Source: JAJFGI01 sp036397065 (GTDB taxonomy: Bacteria > Pseudomonadota > Alphaproteobacteria > Kiloniellales > J153). Taken from it: a DNA stretch of 64,000 nucleotides. The stretch spans positions 62,001 through 126,000 of the forward strand of contig DASWJP010000109.1 of NCBI GenBank assembly GCA_036397065.1, written 5' to 3'. The notes under the pieces are model-generated. The model did not search any database and was not told where the DNA came from. It was given only the letters and a program-made list of their open reading frames with translations. Numbering within the stretch: the first letter of the stretch is position 1; the number at the start of each line of letters is the position of its first letter. A program made the translations under genes and the position numbers. Positions 9,307 through 17,344 of the stretch are shown here, one piece after another.

Positions 9307-10052
9307 CCGAGGTTCTGAACGTTCAAGACGTGACCGTCCGCTTCGGCGGCGTGGTTGCGGTCGCCGATGTGTCCCTGATCATACGCGACGGGGAGATGGT
9401 CGGCTTTATCGGCCCAAATGGCGCCGGCAAGACCACGTTGATGCGGGTCATCACCGGAATCGTCCAGCCGCAGGAAGGCCGCGTCCTTCTGAACGGCCGG
9501 GATCTGGCGGGCCTGACGGTCAACGCCCGGGTCCGCGCCGGCCTGGCCCTGGCGCAGCAGATCGTTCAGCCCCTGCGGGCTTTGTCCTTGCTCGATAATG
9601 TGGCGTTGGCATGCGGGCGCGTTAAAACGAACCATGTCCTCGCCGCAATGGTCCGCACCGATCGGTCACGGGAGCGGCGCAGGGCCATGGACCTGCTGGG
9701 TCTGGTCGGCCTGGCCGATGCCGCCCACGAGCTGCCCGCAACGCTGCCACTGGGCTTTCTGAAACGGATGGAGGTGGCCCGGGCCATGGCGCTTGAGCCC
9801 GAGCTGCTGCTGCTCGACGAGCCCCTGGCCGGCCTCAACCATGCGGAAGCGGCCGCTCTGGCCAACCTGATCGCCGATCTCAACCGGCAGGGTCAGACGA
9901 TCCTCTTGATCGAGCACAACATTCGTGAGGTCACGCGGATCTGCAAGACGCTCTACGTTCAGGACAACGGGCGCCCCCTCGCCTACGGAGACACGGCCTC
10001 TGTGATGGCCAATCCAGAGGTGCGGCGGGCCTATCTTGGAGCCAACGCCTGA
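9303..10052 (+). CDS. livG: Branched-chain amino acid-type ABC transporter ATPase LivG
   Basis: A 249-residue nucleotide-binding subunit. Walker A GPNGAGKTTLM lies near residue 38, Walker B LLLLDEPLAGLN near 160 and the H-loop LIEHN near 203. The usual LSGGQ signature is replaced by PLGFLKRMEVARAM, close to the PYG/LPxG variants found in LivG proteins. The C-terminal RRAYLGANA tail is the LivG hallmark. It overlaps livM and livF. Confidence 0.92.
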   Translation: MTEVLNVQDVTVRFGGVVAVADVSLIIRDGEMVGFIGPNGAGKTTLMRVITGIVQPQEGRVLLNGRDLAGLTVNARVRAGLALAQQIVQPLRALSLLDNVALACGRVKTNHVLAAMVRTDRSRERRRAMDLLGLVGLADAAHELPATLPLGFLKRMEVARAMALEPELLLLDEPLAGLNHAEAAALANLIADLNRQGQTILLIEHNIREVTRICKTLYVQDNGRPLAYGDTASVMANPEVRRAYLGANA

Positions 10053-10756
10053 TGCTCGATGTCTCCGGCTTGACGTGCGGCTATGGCGATATCGTCGCTG
10101 TCCGGGATGTGTCGATGAGCGTGCAGGCTGGCTCGATCCTGGCCCTGCTCGGCGCCAATGGCGCCGGCAAGACCTCGACCCTGATGACCCTGGTCGGCCT
10201 GTGCGAGTTGAAGGCGGGCACCATCCGCCTGCACGGCGAAGATATCTCTGCCTTGCCCGCGGAACGGCGTATCCGCAAGGGCCTGTCGATCGTCCCGGAA
10301 GGTCGCCGTATCTTTCCCGATTTGTCGGTCGAGGAGAATCTGATGATCGGCGGCCACGTGATGCCAACGGCGGCGATGCGGCGGAACATCGACGCCGCTC
10401 TGACCCACTTCCCGCGCCTCAAGGACCGCAGGCGCCAGACTGCCGGGTCGCTCTCCGGTGGCGAGCAACAGATGCTGGCCATGGGCCGGGCGCTTATTTC
10501 CGAACCGCGCTTGCTGCTTGTCGACGAGCTGTCGTTGGGCTTGATGCCCGCGGTGGTCGACGAATGTTACCGTGTCCTGCGCGCGTTGCGGGACGATGGC
10601 CTGGCGATCGTCCTGGTCGACCAGAACACCGAGAAGGCCCTCGATGCCGCCGACACCGTTTGTATTCTCGAGGCGGGAAACCTGACTTGGACCGGAACGT
10701 CGGCGGAGGCCCGCCGCGACGATGCCCTGGCGGAGGCCTTTCTCGGGCAAAGCTAG
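10052..10756 (+). CDS. livF: Branched-chain amino acid-type ABC transporter ATPase LivF
   Basis: A 234-residue nucleotide-binding subunit pairing with LivG. Visible are Walker A GANGAGKTST, signature LSGGEQQMLAMGRAL, Walker B LLLVDELSLGLMP and the VDQNTEKAL switch region. The start shares one base with the livG stop (TGATG), implying translational coupling. Its stop is 12 bases from the convergent stop of the tdm gene, leaving no room for a separate terminator. Confidence 0.92.
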   Translation: MLDVSGLTCGYGDIVAVRDVSMSVQAGSILALLGANGAGKTSTLMTLVGLCELKAGTIRLHGEDISALPAERRIRKGLSIVPEGRRIFPDLSVEENLMIGGHVMPTAAMRRNIDAALTHFPRLKDRRRQTAGSLSGGEQQMLAMGRALISEPRLLLVDELSLGLMPAVVDECYRVLRALRDDGLAIVLVDQNTEKALDAADTVCILEAGNLTWTGTSAEARRDDALAEAFLGQS

Positions 10757-10768
10757 CCTACGCGCCGG

Positions 10769-13216
10769 TTAAGACCGCACCCGCGTCTTGTCCGGATCGT
10801 AGAAGGGGAAACGGACCACCGTGGCCGGGATGCGTTTCTGATGGCCGTCCAGCTTGCCCACCTGCACCTCCGTGCCGAGGGCACCATGCTCGACGGCAAC
10901 CCGGGCGAGCGCGATGTTCTTGCGCAACACCGGCGACCGGCAGCCGCTGGTGACGACGCCGACCGTCTGGCGGCCGATGTGAATGCAGTCGCCGTGGGCG
11001 CCCGGCTCCTCCCCCGCCAGATCCAGGCCGACCAGCATTCGTTGCGGATGCGCCTTGCGCCGGATGAGGGCCTCCTTGCCGACGAAGTCGTCCTCCTTGC
11101 TCTGCAACGGCACGGTGAAACCGATGCCGGCTTCGAACGGATCGGTTTGATCGTCGAACTCGGTGCCGGCAAAGATCAGGCCGGCTTCGATGCGCAAAAT
11201 ATCCAGGCCCTTGAGCCCCAGGGGCATCAGGCCGTGCGGTTCCCCGGCCTGCCAGATCGCATCCCAAACGGTGACGGCGTCCTTCGGGTGGCACCACACC
11301 TCGTAACCCAATTCGCCGGTGTAGCCGGTGCGCGAAACGATCACCGCGGTGCCGTCGGCATGGCCGATGCGGCCGATGGCGAACCGGAACCATCCCAACT
11401 CGGCGAGTGCCGGTTGCGCCGGCGGCGTCCAGATGATTTCGCTCAGGATCTCGCGGCTGCGCGGTCCCTGGACCGCCAGGTTGTGCAACTGGTCGCTGGA
11501 GCTCTTGACCCAGGCATTCAGGCCCAGCGTCTTGGCCTGCTCGCGCAGCCAGATGCCGCCGTAGTCGTCGCCCCCGATCCAGCGGAAATTCTGGCCGCCC
11601 AGCCGGAACAAGGTGCCGTCGTCGATCATCCCGCCGGTGTCGTAGCACATGGCCGAATAGACGACCTGGCCGACCGCCAACCGGCGCACGTTCCGGGTCA
11701 GGGTTTGCTGCAACAGCACTTCGGCATCCGGCCCAACAACCTCGACCTTGCGCAAGGGCGACAGGTCCATGACCGTCGCCTTCTCCCGGCACGCCCAATA
11801 CTCGGCCAGCTCGCCATGATTGGTAAAGCTGTCGGGCAGCCAATAGCCGCGATATTCGGAAAAGTTGCGCGTCAAGGCCGAGGTGCGCGGGTGGAAGCCG
11901 GTTTCCTTGGTCATCTGCGCCTCCGACTCCGTGGTCTTTCTGTAACCGATCGATTTTGCGAATGCCTTTTCCGGGCCATAGACGCGCAGATGAATCTCCG
12001 TCGGGTTCCACGCGTTGGCGGCGTCGATATCGTCTGGGCACGCCGACGACACGCACACCAGATCGGTCAGGGCCCGCAGCAGCACATGGTCCCCCGGCCG
12101 CGACCAAGGATCATCCGTAAGCAGCTGGTTGTGCGCGTCGATGCTGGAGTTGAAGAAAAAATTCATCGCCATCCAGCCGCGGCGCGGCGCGATGCCGTAC
12201 GGCGCCAGGGCCTGGTTGAAATTTTCCGAGCAATTGACGTGACCCGGGTACCCTTGGTCCTCGTAGTACTTGGCGGTGCAGGCCAAGCCGAACGCATCGT
12301 GACGTCCGCACGTGTCCTGCACCACCTCGACGAGGGCCAGCATGTCCTGGTCGAAATATTTCGACAACAGGCCGGGGCCGGGATAGGCGGCGCCGACCAA
12401 CGAGCGCGTGGTGGTCACATCGAGACAGCGTTCGATGCCCCGATCCAGGGACGCCTGCCGAAACGACTGAAAGTCGGAACACTGCCGCCCCTCGACGTCG
12501 ATCACTTGAATATATTCGCCGGCGCGGACCAGATACGATTCCGCCGTCGCCCGGTTGATCCGGAAATCCAGCCGCGGCGTGGCCAGCGGCGCGGGCAAAC
12601 GCGCAACGGCCTCGGCCGGCGGATTGGCCCGCTCGACAAACACCTCGATTTCGGTGGGCGCATCCTGGGCATCGACCCGCATCGGCGCCCCCGGCGCCGC
12701 CACGATCACGATGCAGTCCTGTTGCGCCTGCAAGCTTTCTTGCTGACCGGCCGCCGCCTCCGGCCCGAACAGATCGACCGAACGGGCATTATCCAACGCG
12801 ATGCCGTGCCGGGCCAAAGCCGCCTGCAACGTGCCGTCGCCGGTGGAAACGAGATCCTTCACGCCGGCACCCGATCCGTTGACCCGGCCTCCCAAGGAGT
12901 CCGATACATTCCGCCCGCCGTTGGCGAAGGCCAATACCTCGCACGGTTGGCGCCCTTCGCGGTCGATCAGTATGAGCCGGTCGCCGCTGCCGGCGGCCAG
13001 GAACAGGGTGCCGCGTCCGGCCACGACATAGCGCTCGGTCCGCGGCGGTAGCGCGCGAAGTCCCGGCGTCAGCACGCGCGGCCTTTGCCCCATGAGCGGG
13101 GGCTCGTGACCGGCCACAGGCTGTGGTTTGACCAATTCGCTCACCCGTCCGAGTAGCCATTGCGGAATGCCCTTATTCATACCATTCAATGGACTAACCG
13201 CATAGTCGAGAATCAT
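10769..13216 (-). CDS. tdm: Trimethylamine N-oxide demethylase (DUF1989-GcvT fusion)
   Basis: An 815-residue cytosolic enzyme predicted to split TMAO into dimethylamine and formaldehyde and pass the one-carbon unit to tetrahydrofolate. The N-terminal half (about 40-430) is DUF1989-like and seems duplicated: IDREGRQPCEVLAF near 84 and IDVEGRQCSDFQSF near 239 align. Three cysteines, C313 (LAC), C329 (HVNC) and C393 (SSAC), are spaced 16 and 64 residues, matching my recollection of the Zn-binding cysteines of Methylocella Tdm. The C-terminal half (about 440-815) is a GcvT folate-binding domain. The pairing with tmm at 19201 supports the call. The start is uncertain (ATG at 13216 or 13180; no clear ribosome-binding site). 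Confidence 0.9.
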   Translation of the reverse strand: MILDYAVSPLNGMNKGIPQWLLGRVSELVKPQPVAGHEPPLMGQRPRVLTPGLRALPPRTERYVVAGRGTLFLAAGSGDRLILIDREGRQPCEVLAFANGGRNVSDSLGGRVNGSGAGVKDLVSTGDGTLQAALARHGIALDNARSVDLFGPEAAAGQQESLQAQQDCIVIVAAPGAPMRVDAQDAPTEIEVFVERANPPAEAVARLPAPLATPRLDFRINRATAESYLVRAGEYIQVIDVEGRQCSDFQSFRQASLDRGIERCLDVTTTRSLVGAAYPGPGLLSKYFDQDMLALVEVVQDTCGRHDAFGLACTAKYYEDQGYPGHVNCSENFNQALAPYGIAPRRGWMAMNFFFNSSIDAHNQLLTDDPWSRPGDHVLLRALTDLVCVSSACPDDIDAANAWNPTEIHLRVYGPEKAFAKSIGYRKTTESEAQMTKETGFHPRTSALTRNFSEYRGYWLPDSFTNHGELAEYWACREKATVMDLSPLRKVEVVGPDAEVLLQQTLTRNVRRLAVGQVVYSAMCYDTGGMIDDGTLFRLGGQNFRWIGGDDYGGIWLREQAKTLGLNAWVKSSSDQLHNLAVQGPRSREILSEIIWTPPAQPALAELGWFRFAIGRIGHADGTAVIVSRTGYTGELGYEVWCHPKDAVTVWDAIWQAGEPHGLMPLGLKGLDILRIEAGLIFAGTEFDDQTDPFEAGIGFTVPLQSKEDDFVGKEALIRRKAHPQRMLVGLDLAGEEPGAHGDCIHIGRQTVGVVTSGCRSPVLRKNIALARVAVEHGALGTEVQVGKLDGHQKRIPATVVRFPFYDPDKTRVRS

Positions 13217-13294
13217 TCGAGGCGTGACAACAGCCCGTAATCGGCTAGGATATTCGCGCCTGTGAATCCCTGATCCACGACCCGGAGACCCAAT

Positions 13295-14077
13295 ATGTCC
13301 GTGCCTGAAAAGCCTATCCTGGAGGTGCGCAATCTGGTGCGGCGCTTCGGCGGCCTGACGGCCATCGGCGGCTTGAGCTTCGAGGTTTATCCAGCCACCA
13401 TCCACGGCTTGATCGGCCCGAACGGTGCCGGCAAGACGACCACGTTCAATGTCATCTCCGGATACTATCCGCCAACCAGCGGCCAAGTGGTGTATCAGGG
13501 TCAGGACGTCTCCGGACGGCGGACCAGCGCTCTGGCCGAAATCGGTTTGATCCGGACGTTTCAGGGCACGACCCTATTCCATGAAATGTCCGTCCGCGAC
13601 AATGTCCGCATCGGTTGCCACTGGCACGCGCGGTCGGGTTTTCTCAGCCGTCTGACCGGCGCCGATTGGAAAAGCGAGGCAGCGGCGGATCGCCAGGCCG
13701 ACGAAATCCTCGAATTCTTCAACTTGCAGGGGCACGCAGGGGAGCTGGCGGGCAACCTACCGCATGGCTTTCAGCGGGCACTGGGCATGGCGGTGGCGCT
13801 GGCCGCCAAGCCCAAGGTCATGCTCCTGGATGAACCGTTCACCGGCATGAACGCGGAAGAGACGCGGCAGATGATGGAGCATGTCCGGCAGCTGCGCGCC
13901 GTGCACGAGATGACCATCATGTTGGTGGAACATGACATGCAAGCGGTGATGGGCCTGTGCGACACCATCACCGTGATGAATTTCGGCAGCCTGCTGGCCG
14001 AGGGAACGCCGGACGTGATTCGCGCCAACCCCGCCGTGGTCGAGGCCTATCTGGGGAGCGCCGACTATGCTGCTTGA
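13295..14077 (+). CDS. Second HAAT-type ABC transporter ATPase, LivG-like
   Basis: A 260-residue nucleotide-binding subunit starting MSVPEKPILEVRNLVRRFGG. Walker A GPNGAGKTTTF lies near residue 43, Walker B VMLLDEPFTGMN near 180 and H-loop VEHDM near 215. A NLPHGFQRALGMAVAL segment replaces LSGGQ, as in many LivG proteins. The C-terminus (VVEAYLGS) is LivG-like. It is divergent from tdm across only 78 bases, so the two probably share a control region. This supports a link between this importer and methylated-amine metabolism. Confidence 0.9.
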   Translation: MSVPEKPILEVRNLVRRFGGLTAIGGLSFEVYPATIHGLIGPNGAGKTTTFNVISGYYPPTSGQVVYQGQDVSGRRTSALAEIGLIRTFQGTTLFHEMSVRDNVRIGCHWHARSGFLSRLTGADWKSEAAADRQADEILEFFNLQGHAGELAGNLPHGFQRALGMAVALAAKPKVMLLDEPFTGMNAEETRQMMEHVRQLRAVHEMTIMLVEHDMQAVMGLCDTITVMNFGSLLAEGTPDVIRANPAVVEAYLGSADYAA

Positions 14078-14774
14078 GGTGCGCAACATCCGCGTCCACT
14101 ACAAGAAAGTCGAAGCCCTCAAGGGTGTGAGCATCGACGTGCCCGAGGGCAGCATCGTCACCATCATCGGCGCCAACGGGGCCGGCAAGACCACCACCCT
14201 GCGCACCATTTCAGGCCTCGAGCGGGTGACCGAAGGCGAGATTTGGTTTGCCGGCGAGCGTATCGACCACCTCTTGCCCGAGGAGATCGTCGCCCGCGGC
14301 ATCGCCCATGTGCCGGAAGGCCGACGGGTCTTTCCCGATTTGACCGTCGAGGAGAATCTGCGCACCGGCGCCTTTCTGCGCCGGAACAAGGCCGATGTTG
14401 AGAGCGATCTGGAGGACATCTTCAGGCATTTTCCCCGGCTCAAGGAGCGGCGCCGGCAATGGGCAAAGACCCTGTCCGGTGGCGAGCAGCAGATGCTGGC
14501 CATCGGCCGCGCCCTGATGTCGAAACCGAAGCTTCTGCTGCTCGACGAGCCGTCCGTCGGCTTGTCGCCGGTGATGGTTCAGGAAATCGCCGGCATCATC
14601 GTCACCATCGCGGCGCAAGGGGTACCGGTCGTGCTGGTCGAACAGAACGCGGCGCTGGCCTTGCGCCTGGCCCAGTTCGCCTATGTGCTGGAGACCGGGT
14701 CCCTCGCCCTGCAAGGGCCGGCCGGCGAGCTGCGCACCAACGATCACGTCCGCCAGGCCTATCTCGGTGGCTGA
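14067..14774 (+). CDS. Second HAAT-type ABC transporter ATPase, LivF-like
   Basis: A 235-residue nucleotide-binding subunit with Walker A GANGAGKTTTL, signature LSGGEQQMLAIGRALM, Walker B LLLLDEPSVGLSP and the EQNAALALRLA region. It overlaps the LivG-like gene by 11 bases and the next gene by eight. Its partner permeases and binding protein are encoded on the opposite strand downstream (15360-18667), which is an unusual split arrangement for a liv-type operon. Confidence 0.9.
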   Translation: MLLEVRNIRVHYKKVEALKGVSIDVPEGSIVTIIGANGAGKTTTLRTISGLERVTEGEIWFAGERIDHLLPEEIVARGIAHVPEGRRVFPDLTVEENLRTGAFLRRNKADVESDLEDIFRHFPRLKERRRQWAKTLSGGEQQMLAIGRALMSKPKLLLLDEPSVGLSPVMVQEIAGIIVTIAAQGVPVVLVEQNAALALRLAQFAYVLETGSLALQGPAGELRTNDHVRQAYLGG

Positions 14775-15375
14775 GACGGCGTGGACCGTCGCCGAGCTGC
14801 TGCAGGCCGGCTGGTCCGAAACCGATCTGGAGTGGGAACGGCTGGCGGTGACGACGCTGCAAGCGTTGGTCCATGGCGAGTCCGCAGCGGTGCAGCGCCA
14901 TGCCGGCGCGGCCGTTAGCCTGGCGCGGGAGCACTTTGCCGCCGACGACCCGCGCCTGGCCGCCTCTCTGGCCAACTTCGCCATCGCTCTCGGACCCGGC
15001 GGCACGCACGGGGCCGATCTGCTGGCGGAGGCCGGACGGATCTGGGCTTCCTGCACCCCTTGGCTCGAGGCCATGACCGCCCCGCGCAGCGCCAGGTCGT
15101 CGCTGTTTCACCTGCGCATGGAAGCGCGCCACCGCGATACCTATCGGGAACGTTGGGTGGTCAAGTGGCGCGAGCTGGCCGATGAGGGCCGCCGCAGCGT
15201 GGACCGCCTGGTCAACGGGAACCAAGCACCCGGCGGTCAGCCCGCGGCCTCCGAAGAACGGTTGCAACGGTGGCGGCGCGAGTGCCCGGCCATGCTCAAT
15301 GATACCCGCAAACTTCTAGCGGCGGTGATCCTGACCGCCGCACCGGGGGATTCAACCGGTCACTTGGCCGACTGA
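14767..15375 (+). CDS. Hypothetical protein, helical-repeat/TPR-like, in importer operon
   Basis: A 202-residue protein of unknown function, read from GTG at 14767, which overlaps the LivF-like stop by eight bases and suggests translational coupling. It is probably cytosolic: no signal peptide or membrane segment. Residues about 30-80 (SAAVQRHAGAAVSLAREHF, DDPRLAASLANFAIAL) have the alternating helical pattern and DDPRLA.SL.N.A motif of tetratricopeptide repeats; the rest is Arg-rich and helical. Its last 16 bases overlap the convergent livM-like gene. A role as accessory factor or sensor of the importer is only a guess. Confidence 0.7.
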   Translation: MAETAWTVAELLQAGWSETDLEWERLAVTTLQALVHGESAAVQRHAGAAVSLAREHFAADDPRLAASLANFAIALGPGGTHGADLLAEAGRIWASCTPWLEAMTAPRSARSSLFHLRMEARHRDTYRERWVVKWRELADEGRRSVDRLVNGNQAPGGQPAASEERLQRWRRECPAMLNDTRKLLAAVILTAAPGDSTGHLAD

Positions 15376-16379
15376 TCGACCGCTCCCGGGGCTTCGCCAC
15401 GGCGGCGGCGAAACCATTCGAGGCCCTTCGTGATCAGACTTTCCAGGCCATTGGGCAGGAACAGGATGGAGGCGATCAGGATCGCCCCGTAGAACATCGG
15501 GCGCATCTCATCGACGCCAAGCTCGCGCAACAAAACCTCGTTGATGATGGTCAGCACGGTAACCCCCAGGATCGGGCCATAGAATGTCGCCGTGCCGCCG
15601 ACGATGGCCCAGATCAGCACGTAAACCATCTCCGCCACATCGAAGCGGGTCGGGTTGACCGAACCGACATAGTGCGCATACAGCGCCCCCGCGAGGCCGG
15701 CAAAGAACGAGGCGATCACGAAGGCCATCGTGCGGTACCGGGTGGTATTGATCGCCACGGATTCCGCCAGCTTGTCCTGCCAGTGAATGGCATGAAAGGT
15801 CAGGCCCAACCGCGACCGCTCGATCCGGTAGAGAATGAAGAGCGATGCCGCGACGACGAGGCCGGCGAGATAGTAGTAGTGGACCGGCTCATAGAAATCC
15901 CAGTGCAGCCCGCCAAGTTCGAAACTGGGAAACTCAGGAATCAGTTTCAGGCCCTTGGGCCCGCCAAACGGATCCGTGAACCGCTTCCAGATCAGGCGGA
16001 TGATCTCCCCGGCGGCAAATGAGCCGATGAGAAAGTAGAACCCCTTCATGCGCAGGAGCGGGAAGCTGAGCCCATAGGCGACGGCCGCGGCGGTGACAGC
16101 ACCCAGCAGCATGGAGATGGGAACCGGAATGCCAAGTCCCTTGGCGAACAGGGCGCTGGCATAGCCGCCCACACCCATGATGACCACGTGGCCGAGGGAC
16201 CATTCGCCGGTCAGGGTCTGCATCCGGTAGCTGACCACCAGCAGAACATTGATGACCAGCAGGACCAGGATCTCTTGCTGGGAGTAACTCAGCACGTGGG
16301 GCAGCGCGATGAACATCGCCAGTCCGGCCACGACGGCAATCGCCCACCTCATCTGCACGGCACCGGCACGCTCAGGCAC
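15360..16379 (-). CDS. Second HAAT-type ABC transporter permease, LivM-like
   Basis: A 339-residue inner-membrane subunit with about nine hydrophobic helices. The LTGEWSLGHVVIMGVGGYASALF motif near residues 57-78 is the LivM signature with Glu-Trp in place of the commoner Gln-Ile. GGTATFYGPILG near residue 265 is the ATPase-contact loop. The start is a GTG overlapping the stop of the LivH-like gene by eight bases. The 3' end overlaps the convergent TPR-like gene by 16 bases. Confidence 0.9.
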   Translation of the reverse strand: MPERAGAVQMRWAIAVVAGLAMFIALPHVLSYSQQEILVLLVINVLLVVSYRMQTLTGEWSLGHVVIMGVGGYASALFAKGLGIPVPISMLLGAVTAAAVAYGLSFPLLRMKGFYFLIGSFAAGEIIRLIWKRFTDPFGGPKGLKLIPEFPSFELGGLHWDFYEPVHYYYLAGLVVAASLFILYRIERSRLGLTFHAIHWQDKLAESVAINTTRYRTMAFVIASFFAGLAGALYAHYVGSVNPTRFDVAEMVYVLIWAIVGGTATFYGPILGVTVLTIINEVLLRELGVDEMRPMFYGAILIASILFLPNGLESLITKGLEWFRRRRGEAPGAVDQSAK

Positions 16380-17241
16380 GTTCCTTGGCCCCGAACAACC
16401 CGGTCGGCTTGACCACCAGAACGGTGAGCATCAGGGCCAGACCGACGATATTGGCGATCACCCCATCGAAGAGCGTGGTGACGAAGGTATGGACGAAGGC
16501 ATAGAGGATCGCGGCGACCACCGCCCCTTCCAGATGCCCGATGCCGCCGACGATGATGATGATAAAGGCCGTGACAATCACCGAATGCCCCATGAGCGGC
16601 GTCGGGCTGACCAGGGGCGCCGTCAGCGCCCCGGCCACACCGGCCAGGGCGGCGCCGATGAACATGGCCAACTGCGCCGTGCGGTTCAGGGATATGCCCT
16701 GGAGCCGGGCCGCCTCCGGATCCTGGGCGCAGGCCCGCAAGGCCCAGCCGAAGCGCGACTTGCGCAGGAATACCCATAGCCCGCTCAGCAGGATAATGGC
16801 GGCGACGATGACATAGAGGCGCTGATAGGTCAGCACGATCGCGTCGCCGAGAATGAGCTTCTCCTGGGTGGACGGCGGAATGTGTTCCATGCGCACGCCG
16901 AAGCCGAGCACCGCGAGGGTCTGCAGGATCAGCAGGAAGCCGATGGAGGCGATCAATCCGCCCAGCGGATTGCTGCGCAGGGGCCGGAACAGGCCCCGCT
17001 CCATCACCAATCCCAGCAGGCCGACAAAGACCAGCCCGACGGCCACCGCCACGAAAAACGGAAAATCCTGTTTGGCGTACAGAAAGACGACCGTATAGGC
17101 CCCGGCCATGTAGAGCTCGCCATGGGCGAAATTGATCACCCCCATGACGCCGAAAATCATCACCAGGCCGACCGCGATCAAGGCCATGTAGCTGGCCGCG
17201 TAGGTGGCATTGACCAAGGTCTGCAACAGCAAGTCGGCCAC
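16372..17241 (-). CDS. Second HAAT-type ABC transporter permease, LivH-like
   Basis: A 289-residue inner-membrane subunit. LLLQTLVNATYAASYMALIAVGL-type sequence at the N-terminus and GVMGVINFAHGELYMAGAY are LivH/UrtB-like, and GGIGHLEGAV near residue 232 is the ATPase-contact loop. It is read from GTG at 17241. It lies downstream of the binding-protein gene across a hairpin. The FAHGELYM block also occurs in urea and amide importers, so the substrate need not be an amino acid. Confidence 0.9.
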   Translation of the reverse strand: MADLLLQTLVNATYAASYMALIAVGLVMIFGVMGVINFAHGELYMAGAYTVVFLYAKQDFPFFVAVAVGLVFVGLLGLVMERGLFRPLRSNPLGGLIASIGFLLILQTLAVLGFGVRMEHIPPSTQEKLILGDAIVLTYQRLYVIVAAIILLSGLWVFLRKSRFGWALRACAQDPEAARLQGISLNRTAQLAMFIGAALAGVAGALTAPLVSPTPLMGHSVIVTAFIIIIVGGIGHLEGAVVAAILYAFVHTFVTTLFDGVIANIVGLALMLTVLVVKPTGLFGAKERA

Positions 17242-17262
17242 GGCCAGGCGCCCCCATCAAAA

Positions 17263-17291
17263 CCGGGACCGGAAGTACGCTCCGGTCCCGG
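17263..17291 (-). terminator. Intra-operon hairpin after the second HAAT binding-protein gene
   Basis: Perfect 11-base arms CCGGGACCGGA (17263-17273) and TCCGGTCCCGG (17281-17291) enclose a seven-base loop. It lies between the binding-protein gene and the permease genes on the minus strand, the same position as the hairpin in the first HAAT operon. Confidence 0.7.
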
Positions 17292-17344
17292 ATCCTAGCA
17301 TGACTCAGATGCGCCGGGCGGTCGGCCCGGCACCCGCGGTCAGT

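Noticed and set aside
5460..10756. Histidine-utilisation locus suggested by the HutC-type regulator
   Set aside because: No hutH, hutU, hutI or hutG gene is present; the subfamily alone does not define the effector.
10841..13051. Long open frame on the plus strand opposite tdm
   Set aside because: It is a shadow of the tdm reading frame in GC-rich DNA; the composition is Arg/Gly/Asp-rich without any family motif, while the minus strand has clear DUF1989 and GcvT domains.
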